This document shows positions 54,425-61,493 of a DNA stretch of 64,000 nt, piece by piece (the first letter of the stretch is position 1; each line of letters opens with the position of its first letter). Both the position numbers and the translations under genes were made by a program. A model generated the notes under the pieces. That model was given only the letters and a program-made list of their open reading frames with translations. It searched no databases and was not told where the DNA came from. Source of the stretch: Maribellus sp. YY47 (GTDB lineage: Bacteria > Bacteroidota > Bacteroidia > Bacteroidales > Prolixibacteraceae); contig NZ_JALGYW010000001.1 in the NCBI RefSeq assembly GCF_023111095.1, forward strand, positions 124,001 through 188,000, read 5' to 3'.

Positions 54425-55870
54425 ATGGAAGATCAGGATAAGATATTATCAGAAGTTACGCAACGCGAATACAAATACGGTTTCGTAACCGATATTGAAA
54501 CCGATATCATCGAGAAAGGGCTGAATGAAGACGTGATTCGTTTGATTTCTGCGAAAAAGGAAGAGCCGGAATTTATGTTGAATTTTCGTCTGGAAGCTTA
54601 CCGTAAATGGCTGAAGATGAAGATGCCAAACTGGGCTTATTTGAAAGTTCCACCCATCGATTTTCAGGCCATCAGTTACTACGCCGCGCCTAAGAAAAAA
54701 GCACAATACGAAAGTTTGGATGAAGTTGATCCCGAGTTGCTGGAGACTTTCAACAAACTGGGTATTCCGTTGGAAGAGCAGAAGCACCTGGCAGGAGTGG
54801 CCGTTGATGCGGTAATCGACAGTGTTTCGGTAAAAACTACTTTTAAGGAAACGTTAGCTGAAAAAGGTATTATTTTCTGCTCGTTTTCGGAAGCGGTAAA
54901 AGAACATCCCGAACTGGTAAAAAAATACCTCGGACAGGCAGTACCTGTTGCCGATAATTATTTTGCAGCATTGAATTCGGCGGTATTTAGCGACGGTTCG
55001 TTTTGTTATATTCCAAAGGGAGTTCGCTGCCCAATGGAATTGTCGACGTATTTCCGTATTAACGCGGCCAATACCGGTCAGTTTGAGCGTACCTTAATTG
55101 TGGCCGACGACGACAGTTACGTGAGTTACCTGGAAGGTTGTACGGCGCCAATGCGCGACGAAAACCAATTGCATGCTGCGGTGGTCGAAATTATTGCACT
55201 CGATAGGGCAGAAGTAAAATATTCTACGGTTCAGAACTGGTACCCGGGTGATAAAAACGGGAAAGGCGGTATTTACAACTTTGTTACCAAACGTGGTGTT
55301 TGCCGCGGAGTGTCATCCAAAATAAGCTGGACTCAGGTAGAAACCGGGTCAGCAATTACCTGGAAATATCCGAGTTGTATTTTGATGGGTGACAATTCAG
55401 TCGGTGAATTTAACTCGGTGGCAGTAACCAACAATCATCAGCAGGCCGACACCGGTTCAAAAATGATCCACATCGGTAAAAATACCAAGTCAACCATTGT
55501 GTCGAAAGGTATTTCCGCCGGCAAAAGCGATAATTCGTACCGTGGTTTGGTAAAAATTCTTCCGGGAGCTAAAAATTCAAGAAACTTCTCGCAGTGCGAT
55601 TCGCTGTTGTTGAATGATACTTGCGGCGCTCACACTTTCCCATACATTGAAGTGGGAAACAAATCGTCGGTAGTGGAACACGAAGCCACTACATCGAAGA
55701 TTGGTGAAGACCAGATTTTTTACTGTAACCAGCGTGGGATCGACACCGAGACGGCGATTGGGATGATCGTAAACGGTTATGCCAAAGAAGTGCTGAACAA
55801 ACTGCCAATGGAGTTTGCCGTTGAAGCCCAGAAATTGTTGCAGATTAGTCTGGAGGGAAGTGTAGGCTAG
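54425..55870 (+). CDS. sufB: Fe-S cluster assembly protein SufB
   Basis: 481 residues, full length. Recognisable blocks are the N-terminal [66 protein letters not shown], and the C-terminal [23 protein letters not shown] containing the cluster-related cysteine. It is the scaffold of the SufBCD complex that builds Fe-S clusters. It is followed after 88 bp by sufC, then sufD and sufS, so the operon is sufBCDS, with sufE further on. Confidence 0.97.
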   Translation: MEDQDKILSEVTQREYKYGFVTDIETDIIEKGLNEDVIRLISAKKEEPEFMLNFRLEAYRKWLKMKMPNWAYLKVPPIDFQAISYYAAPKKKAQYESLDEVDPELLETFNKLGIPLEEQKHLAGVAVDAVIDSVSVKTTFKETLAEKGIIFCSFSEAVKEHPELVKKYLGQAVPVADNYFAALNSAVFSDGSFCYIPKGVRCPMELSTYFRINAANTGQFERTLIVADDDSYVSYLEGCTAPMRDENQLHAAVVEIIALDRAEVKYSTVQNWYPGDKNGKGGIYNFVTKRGVCRGVSSKISWTQVETGSAITWKYPSCILMGDNSVGEFNSVAVTNNHQQADTGSKMIHIGKNTKSTIVSKGISAGKSDNSYRGLVKILPGAKNSRNFSQCDSLLLNDTCGAHTFPYIEVGNKSSVVEHEATTSKIGEDQIFYCNQRGIDTETAIGMIVNGYAKEVLNKLPMEFAVEAQKLLQISLEGSVG

Positions 55871-55885
55871 GTGTTCAGTGTTTAA

Positions 55886-55901
55886 TGTTTAAAGTTCAAA
55901 G
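55886..55901 (+). repeat. Dispersed intergenic 16-mer (copy 2)
   Basis: TGTTTAAAGTTCAAAG, identical to 13448-13463, lies 15 bp after the sufB stop. It is preceded by GTTCAGTGTTTAA, which resembles the context of copy 1. Confidence 0.6.
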
Positions 55902-55958
55902 TTAAAGAGGAAGTAAAGAGGCTCTTTACTCAATACTCAAATCTCAATACTATTAAAA

Positions 55959-56711
55959 ATGTTATCAATTAAAGATTTATATGTTTCCATTGAAGGAATG
56001 GAAATACTGAAAGGAATTAACCTGGAAGTAAAACCCGGAGAAATACACGCTATAATGGGACCAAACGGTTCGGGGAAAAGTACCCTGGCAAGCGTTTTGG
56101 CCGGGAAAGAAGAATATGAAGTTACTTCGGGCGAAGTGCTTTTCGAAGGCGAGAATTTGCTGGAGAAAGCACCGGAAGAACGGGCAAAGGAAGGCCTTTT
56201 CCTGAGCTTTCAGTATCCTGTCGAAATTCCAGGGGTGCCGATGGTTAACTTTTTGAAATCGGCCGTCAACGAGCACCGCAAATATAAAGGTGAAAAAGAA
56301 CTTACTGCAGGTGAGTTTCTCAAACTGATGCGGGAAAAAATGGACATGGTCGACATGCATCCGAACCTGACAAACCGCTCGGTAAATGAAGGTTTTTCGG
56401 GTGGTGAGAAAAAGAAAAACGAAATTTTCCAGATGGCTCTGCTCGAACCGAAGCTGGCAATTTTAGATGAAACTGATTCAGGTCTCGATATCGACGCACT
56501 GAAAACAGTGGCCAACGGAGTAAACGCTTTACGTTCTCCCGAAAGATCGGCTATTGTGGTAACCCACTACCAACGACTACTGGATTACATTGTACCCGAT
56601 TATGTACATATTCTTTACAAAGGAAAAATTGTAAAAACCGCCGGAAAAGAACTGGCTCTCGAACTGGAAGAAAAAGGGTACGACTGGATTAAAACAGAAA
56701 ACGCCAATTAA
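55959..56711 (+). CDS. sufC: Fe-S cluster assembly ATPase SufC
   Basis: 250 residues. ABC ATPase motifs: Walker A GPNGSGKST, signature GFSGGEKKKNE, Walker B LAILDETDSGLD, and the H-loop VVTHYQRLLDYI. SufC drives conformational change of SufB-SufD during cluster assembly. It starts 88 bp after sufB and ends 1 bp before sufD. Confidence 0.98.
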   Translation: MLSIKDLYVSIEGMEILKGINLEVKPGEIHAIMGPNGSGKSTLASVLAGKEEYEVTSGEVLFEGENLLEKAPEERAKEGLFLSFQYPVEIPGVPMVNFLKSAVNEHRKYKGEKELTAGEFLKLMREKMDMVDMHPNLTNRSVNEGFSGGEKKKNEIFQMALLEPKLAILDETDSGLDIDALKTVANGVNALRSPERSAIVVTHYQRLLDYIVPDYVHILYKGKIVKTAGKELALELEEKGYDWIKTENAN

Positions 56712-56712
56712 G

Positions 56713-58080
56713 ATGAGTGTTACATTAGAAAAAGTAGATTTATCGCTAAAGTACACCGCGTATTACAAACAGGTGAAAGAGGAACTTTTCGAAGGTTCTT
56801 CCGACATCCTGAATGCCCAGCGAAGTAAGGCATTTCAGAGTTTTGTAATGCAGGGTATCCCAACGCGGAAAAACGAAAATTATAAATATACCAACCTGCA
56901 TCCTTCGTTTTCGCCAGAGTTCAGTTTTGCTCATTCGAAAACAGAGAAGGAAGCTGATTTGCAGGAAATATTTCGTTGCGATGTGCCGCAGTTGAACACA
57001 ACGCTGGCATTTGTATACAACGGATGGTTTTCGAGAAAGAGCAGCGCCATTGATCAACTTCCCAAAGGAGTGATTCTGGACAGCCTCGAAAGCATTTCAA
57101 AACAACAGCCCGAACTCCTGTCGCGTTACGCGAGTTTAGCTGATCCGGAAGAAGACCCGATGGTGGCGATGAACACCGCATTTGCCAAAGACGGTTTCTT
57201 TGTGTACGTTCCGAAGGGAGTTGTGCTCGAAAATGCCATTCAGATTATTAACCTGATGGAGGGATCATCGGATATGTTTACAACGCAACGTAACTATATC
57301 TATGTGGAAGAAGGAGCAAAACTGCAGTTATTGCTTTGCGACCACAGCGAAAACCAGAATAATTATCTGAGCAATTCGGTGACTGAAGTGTTTGTGGGGA
57401 GCAATGCTGAGCTGGAATTCTATATGTTGCAAAACCAGCACAACAAAGCCACCAACATACACTCCGTTTTTGTTGAACAGCAGCGTGATTCAAGGGTGAC
57501 AACGCATACTGCTTCGTTGCACGGCGGTTTGATTCGCAATAACCTGAAATTCATTTTAGATGGCGAGAACTGCGAAGCAAACATGTACGGAATGTCCTTT
57601 CTGGACAAAAAGCAGCATGTCGATAATTTTACCCAGGTTATTCATGCAAAACCTCACTGCGTAAGTAACCAGCTCTACAAAAATGTGCTGGATGAGCAAT
57701 CAACCGGAGCTTTTGCCGGAAGAATACATGTGGTTCGTGACGCGCAGAAAACAAATGCATTCCAGCGAAACAACAATTTGCTGCTGACCGATGAGGCCAC
57801 CATGCAAACCAAACCTCAGCTGATTATTGATGCTGATGATGTAAAATGCAGCCACGGTGCAACTGTTGGTCAGATCGACGAAGAAGCACTGTTCTACCTT
57901 CGTGCCCGCGGGCTTGATGAAGGCAAGGCACGACTGATTATGATGAATGCTTTTGCACACGAGGTAATCCAGGAGATTAAACTGGAGCCGCTGCGTGAAC
58001 GTATCGACGAACTGGTGGATAAAAGGTTAAAGGGTGAGCTGGCGCGTTGCCACGATTGCTCTTACGGAAAAGACTGTTAA
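56713..58080 (+). CDS. sufD: Fe-S cluster assembly protein SufD
   Basis: 455 residues. The C-terminal core is of the SufB/SufD type: VFVEQQRDSRVTTHTASLHGGLIRNNL, NAFQRNNNLLLTDEATMQTKPQLIIDADDVKCSHGATVG, then EALFYLRARGLDEGKARLI. The N-terminal half is more variable, as usual. It pairs with SufB in the SufBC2D complex. It overlaps neighbours closely (1 bp after sufC) and ends with a Cys-rich tail (RCHDCSYGKDC), which is an unusual feature. Confidence 0.95.
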   Translation: MSVTLEKVDLSLKYTAYYKQVKEELFEGSSDILNAQRSKAFQSFVMQGIPTRKNENYKYTNLHPSFSPEFSFAHSKTEKEADLQEIFRCDVPQLNTTLAFVYNGWFSRKSSAIDQLPKGVILDSLESISKQQPELLSRYASLADPEEDPMVAMNTAFAKDGFFVYVPKGVVLENAIQIINLMEGSSDMFTTQRNYIYVEEGAKLQLLLCDHSENQNNYLSNSVTEVFVGSNAELEFYMLQNQHNKATNIHSVFVEQQRDSRVTTHTASLHGGLIRNNLKFILDGENCEANMYGMSFLDKKQHVDNFTQVIHAKPHCVSNQLYKNVLDEQSTGAFAGRIHVVRDAQKTNAFQRNNNLLLTDEATMQTKPQLIIDADDVKCSHGATVGQIDEEALFYLRARGLDEGKARLIMMNAFAHEVIQEIKLEPLRERIDELVDKRLKGELARCHDCSYGKDC

Positions 58081-58201
58081 ATTTTAAGTTATAAATATTC
58101 CGGAAGTATCAGTTTTGATATGTTAGACCGGATGACAGGGACCGTTCTTTCACACAAGGAGCGGTTCTTTGTTTTAAGAAATCTTTCGCACCTTTGCAGT
58201 G

Positions 58202-58218
58202 GTCGTTTTCGAAACGAC
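58202..58218. promoter_or_regulatory. Hairpin in the sufS leader
   Basis: Perfect 7-bp arms GTCGTTT and AAACGAC around a 3-nt TCG loop, 15 bp before the sufS ATG. The preceding CACCTTTG at 58190-58197 resembles a -7 box with one mismatch, so the hairpin would sit at the start of a sufS transcript or overlap an operator. Confidence 0.45.
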
Positions 58219-58232
58219 AAAACAGAACAAAC

Positions 58233-59450
58233 ATGGCTTACAATATAGACGAAATAAGAAGTTTCTTCCCAGTGCTGCGGAAAGAGGTTTACAACAAACC
58301 ACTGATTTATTTTGATAGCGCAGCTTCTTCTCAAAAACCGGTGCAGGTATTAATGAAAGAGGAAGAACTGCATAACGATCATTACGGGAATATTCACCGC
58401 GGTGCACACTTTATGGCCGATAAAGCCACGCTGGAGTTTGAAGACGTGCGCGAAAAATTGCGTGCCTTTATAAATGCTGCTTCCCGAAAGGAGATCATAT
58501 TTACCAAAGGAACCACTGAAAGCATAAACCTGGTGGCCAGTTCGTTTTGCGAGCGTTTTGTTAGTGCCGGCGACGAAATTATTGTTTCGGAAATGGAACA
58601 CCATGCCAACATTGTTCCGTGGCAACTGGCAGCCAGCCGGAAAGGAGCAAAAATCGTTAAGCTTCCGTTTAACGACCTTGGTATTTTGGAAATAGAAAAG
58701 CTTCCCGGACTCATCAGCGAAAAAACAAAACTGATCGCGGTGGCGCACGTTTCGAATGTGTTGGGAACGATCAATCCCGTAAAGGAAATTATTGAGCTCG
58801 CGCATCAAAATAATATAGCTGTTTTGGTAGATGGGGCACAGGCTTCGCCCCACATTAAGATAGATGTACAGGAGCTGGATGCCGATTTCTACGTGTTTTC
58901 TGCCCACAAAATGTACGGCCCGAATGGAGTGGGAGTTTTGTACGGGAAAGAAAAATGGCTGGAAGAAATGCCTCCATACCAGGGAGGAGGCGAAATGATC
59001 TCGGAGGTTTCGTTTGAAGGTACAACCTTTAACGAACTGCCCTATAAATTTGAAGCAGGTACACCGCATATTTCGGGTGTGATTGCCTTTGGTGCAGCAC
59101 TCGATCTGATAAATGAAATTGGTCTGGAAAATCTGGCTGCCTGGGAACATTCGCTACTCGAATACGCCACTCAAAGACTAAAGGAAATCGAAGGATTAAA
59201 AATTTATGGTGAAGCTCCTGAGAAATCGGGTGTGATTTCGTTTAATATCGATGGCATTCATTCGTATGATCTGGGCATGTTGCTCGATAAAATGGGAGTT
59301 GCACTGCGTACTGGGCATTTGTGTGCCGATACGGTGATGGCACATTACGGCATTCAGGGCTGCGTGCGTATTTCGTTCGGAATGTACAACACCAAAGAAG
59401 AGATCGATGCTTTTATGGTGGCCTTGAACAAGGTGCTGATGATGTTCTGA
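58233..59450 (+). CDS. sufS: Cysteine desulfurase SufS
   Basis: About 405 residues from the ATG at 58233 (MAYNIDEIRSFFPVL); a further 13 upstream codons are in frame but not family-like. PLP-dependent features: FDSAASSQKP, TKGTTESINLVASSF, EMEHHANIVPWQ, the PLP lysine in FSAHKMYGPNGVGVLYG, and the persulfide cysteine in LRTGHLCADTVM. It removes sulfur from cysteine for SufB. SufE, encoded at 60234, is the expected sulfur acceptor. A terminator follows. Confidence 0.97.
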   Translation: MAYNIDEIRSFFPVLRKEVYNKPLIYFDSAASSQKPVQVLMKEEELHNDHYGNIHRGAHFMADKATLEFEDVREKLRAFINAASRKEIIFTKGTTESINLVASSFCERFVSAGDEIIVSEMEHHANIVPWQLAASRKGAKIVKLPFNDLGILEIEKLPGLISEKTKLIAVAHVSNVLGTINPVKEIIELAHQNNIAVLVDGAQASPHIKIDVQELDADFYVFSAHKMYGPNGVGVLYGKEKWLEEMPPYQGGGEMISEVSFEGTTFNELPYKFEAGTPHISGVIAFGAALDLINEIGLENLAAWEHSLLEYATQRLKEIEGLKIYGEAPEKSGVISFNIDGIHSYDLGMLLDKMGVALRTGHLCADTVMAHYGIQGCVRISFGMYNTKEEIDAFMVALNKVLMMF

Positions 59451-59461
59451 AAAAATAGAAA

Positions 59462-59490
59462 ACCCTAAGGTTGAATTTCCTTAGGGTCTT
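59462..59490. terminator. Intrinsic terminator between sufS and rubrerythrin
   Basis: A 9-bp stem ACCCTAAGG/CCTTAGGGT (59462-59470, 59479-59487) with an 8-nt loop, between convergent genes, usable for both strands. The core CCTAAGG/CCTTAGG is shared with the terminator at 60981-61008. Confidence 0.85.
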
Positions 59491-59497
59491 ATTGAGT

Positions 59498-60073
59498 TTA
59501 GTAATTCGACTCTTTGATTTCGAAATAAGCCTGTTCGTGTTTGCAGGCAGGGCATTGTTTCGGAGCCACGCGGCCTTCGTGTATAAAACCACATTTGCGG
59601 CATTTCCAGATCACTTTGTCTTCGCGTTTAAATACTTTTCCTTCTTCAAGGTTTGTAAATAGCGTACGGTAGCGTGCTTCGTGTTCTTTTTCCACTTTTG
59701 CAATAATGGTAAAAGCCTGTGAAATTTCTTTAAAGCCTTCTTCTTCAGCTATTTTTGCAAATTCCGGATAAAGGTCGGTCCATTCTTCGTTTTCGCCTTC
59801 TGCTGCAGCTTGCAGGTTCTCAAGTGTTGTTCCCACTTTTCCTGCCGGATACGTTGCTGTTATCTCCACCATACGGCCTTCAAGAAACGAGAAAAAACGT
59901 TTGGCGTGTTCGTACTCATTTTCTGCGGTTTCAGTAAAAATTGCTGCAATTTGTTCCAACCCTTCTTTTTTGGCTTGTTTGGCAAAATAATCGTAACGCA
60001 TGCGGGCCTGAGATTCGCCGGCAAATGCTTTTAGTAAATTTTGTTCTGTTTTTGTACCTGCTAAACTAGTCAT
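59498..60073 (-). CDS. Rubrerythrin
   Basis: 191 residues. The N-terminal ferritin-like diiron domain has carboxylate motifs ([33 protein letters not shown]). The C-terminal rubredoxin-like domain has two CxxC pairs, CRKCG and CPACKH. It reduces hydrogen peroxide in anaerobic or microaerobic cells, protecting Fe-S enzymes. It lies on the minus strand between sufS and sufE, so it shares the Fe-S neighbourhood but is transcribed separately. A -7-like element (TAAATTTG on the minus strand, 60109-60102) is 29 bp upstream. Confidence 0.96.
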   Translation of the reverse strand: MTSLAGTKTEQNLLKAFAGESQARMRYDYFAKQAKKEGLEQIAAIFTETAENEYEHAKRFFSFLEGRMVEITATYPAGKVGTTLENLQAAAEGENEEWTDLYPEFAKIAEEEGFKEISQAFTIIAKVEKEHEARYRTLFTNLEEGKVFKREDKVIWKCRKCGFIHEGRVAPKQCPACKHEQAYFEIKESNY

Positions 60074-60101
60074 GGTTAAATGCTTTTGTTGATTTTTTTG
60101 T

Positions 60102-60109
60102 CAAATTTA
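60102..60109 (-). promoter_or_regulatory. Putative -7 element of the rubrerythrin promoter
   Basis: Read on the minus strand this is TAAATTTG, matching TAnnTTTG, 29 bp before the start codon. No good -33 partner was found. Confidence 0.45.
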
Positions 60110-60233
60110 ACGAAAACTATATTGTTAACTTGATCGTGTTATCAATTTTGAAACTTTCTGAATAAGCGCTGTGATGCTATTGTGTTACATTAAAAAATTA
60201 CGACATTTGCATCTTAAATTAATGTGGATCAGT

Positions 60234-60656
60234 ATGACGATCGAAGAAGTTCAACAGGAAATAATCGGTGAATTTTCGATGTTCGAAGATTGGATGGACA
60301 AATATTCCTATCTGATCGAACTCGGAAATGATTTGGGCGAACTTGATGCCAAAGATAAAAATGATCAAAACCTGATTAAGGGGTGCCAGTCGCGGGTGTG
60401 GCTGGTGGCAGAAATGGAAGATGGAAAGATTGATTTCCGCGGAGAAAGTGATGCCGTAATTGTAAAAGGATTGGTCGCTTTGTTGTTGCGGGTGGCATCG
60501 GGGAGAACTCCAGAGGAATTGCTCGAAAATGAATTGCATTTCATCGACGACATTGGATTGAAGCAGCATTTGTCGCCCACGCGCTCAAACGGATTACTGG
60601 CCATGGTAAAACAAATTAGGTTATACGCTGTTGCTTATAGCAAAATTGCAGGATAA
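60234..60656 (+). CDS. sufE: Sulfur acceptor protein SufE
   Basis: About 140 residues from the ATG at 60234 (MTIEEVQQEIIGEFSMFEDWMDKY); an ATG at 60222 is an alternative. The active-site cysteine lies in LIKGCQSRVWLVAEM, the SufE signature, and the C-terminal part has the usual VALLLRVASGRTPEEL. It takes persulfide sulfur from SufS and passes it to SufB. It is followed by the MIP18/SufT-like gene, whose ribosome-binding site overlaps its stop. Confidence 0.95.
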   Translation: MTIEEVQQEIIGEFSMFEDWMDKYSYLIELGNDLGELDAKDKNDQNLIKGCQSRVWLVAEMEDGKIDFRGESDAVIVKGLVALLLRVASGRTPEELLENELHFIDDIGLKQHLSPTRSNGLLAMVKQIRLYAVAYSKIAG

Positions 60657-60661
60657 GGAGG
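60655..60661 (+). promoter_or_regulatory. Strong Shine-Dalgarno sequence before the SufT-like gene
   Basis: AAGGAGG, 5 nt before the ATG at 60667 and overlapping the sufE stop. Strong Shine-Dalgarno sites are rare in this window, and this one sets the start over an upstream in-frame TTG. It suggests coupled translation with sufE. Confidence 0.75.
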
Positions 60662-60666
60662 TTGAC

Positions 60667-60972
60667 ATGGACAAAAGAATTGATTTAATCATAAATAACC
60701 TGAAAGAGGTCTACGATCCGGAGATTCCGGTGAATGTATATGATTTGGGATTGATCTACAATGTGGATGTTGACGAAAAAAATAACGCCAACATTGTAAT
60801 GACACTCACGGCTCCCGGATGTCCGGTGGTGGATGTTCTGATCGACGATGTAACCCAGGCTGCTCAATCGGTTGAAGGGATCCAGGAGGTGAACGTAGAT
60901 CTGACGTTTGATCCGCCATGGGACAAATCGATGATGAGCGAAGAAGCCCGCCTCGAACTGGGTTTCTTTTAA
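60667..60972 (+). CDS. MIP18/DUF59-type Fe-S assembly protein (SufT-like)
   Basis: 101 residues from the ATG at 60667 (MDKRIDLIINNLKEVYDPEIPVNVYDLGLIY). The MIP18 motif DPEIPVNVYDLGLIY, the cysteine in LTAPGCPVVDVL and the C-terminal VDLTFDPPWDKSMMSEEARLELGF are diagnostic. Family members help insert Fe-S clusters into target proteins. It follows sufE and is followed by a terminator. Confidence 0.93.
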   Translation: MDKRIDLIINNLKEVYDPEIPVNVYDLGLIYNVDVDEKNNANIVMTLTAPGCPVVDVLIDDVTQAAQSVEGIQEVNVDLTFDPPWDKSMMSEEARLELGFF

Positions 60973-60980
60973 AATGAAAA

Positions 60981-61014
60981 ACCTAAGGGTAATAAAGCTC
61001 CCTTAGGTTTTTTT
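60981..61014 (+). terminator. Intrinsic terminator after the sufE operon
   Basis: A 9-bp stem ACCTAAGGG/CCCTTAGGT (60981-60989, 61000-61008) with a 10-nt loop and a run of T residues. It serves sufE-SufT-like and could also act on the convergent T9SS cargo gene. Confidence 0.9.
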
Positions 61015-61021
61015 ATTTCTT

Positions 61022-61483
61022 TTATTGCTTCTGAATTTTAACCATCCATTGTTTCTCTAAGTCCTTTGGCTTTACGCTCAAAAGATACATGCCGGATGTT
61101 AATTCATTCAGATCAAGCTCAACTGCCTGATTAGGCAAAAAGGTCTCATCTTTTATCGTTTTACAAACTCTGCCAGTTACGTCCAGTACATTAATATTGC
61201 ATACTTCCTTCCGGTTATGCTTGAGCTGAATGTGAAGCTGGCTGCTGAAAGGATTTGGATACACTTTTAGAGCAGAATTATCTTCTTTGTTTATCATTTC
61301 ATTCCCCGCAACGGTTAGCAGATGAATTTCTCCAAGTTGCCATTTTGAAATGTTCACATTTGTTGCTTGTGCACTTTTCGTCACAATTCCGCTTGTGGTA
61401 ATATTAGGAACATTCAGATTGATCTCCTGTGCATTTGAAACTAAGGAAATCAGGATTGTGAATAGTATCAATAGATTTCTCAT
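61022..61483 (-). CDS. Small T9SS type A sorting domain protein
   Basis: 153 residues. A signal peptide ends near SNAQ (residue 19). The C-terminal 85 residues form a type A T9SS sorting domain: KVYPNPFSSQLHIQL, NINVLDVTGRVCKTI, and ELTSGMYLLSVKPKD. Only about 45 residues separate signal and sorting domain, so it is little more than a carrier for the export tag. It starts 10 bp after the fibre-like protein gene and is probably cotranscribed. Such small partners may be anchors or accessory subunits; that is inferred. Confidence 0.85.
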   Translation of the reverse strand: MRNLLILFTILISLVSNAQEINLNVPNITTSGIVTKSAQATNVNISKWQLGEIHLLTVAGNEMINKEDNSALKVYPNPFSSQLHIQLKHNRKEVCNINVLDVTGRVCKTIKDETFLPNQAVELDLNELTSGMYLLSVKPKDLEKQWMVKIQKQ

Positions 61484-61493
61484 CTGAAAACCT

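Noticed and set aside
58350-59150. Long open frame on the minus strand opposite sufS (about 266 codons)
   Set aside because: It lies wholly within sufS, which has all family motifs; the antisense protein has no recognisable features.
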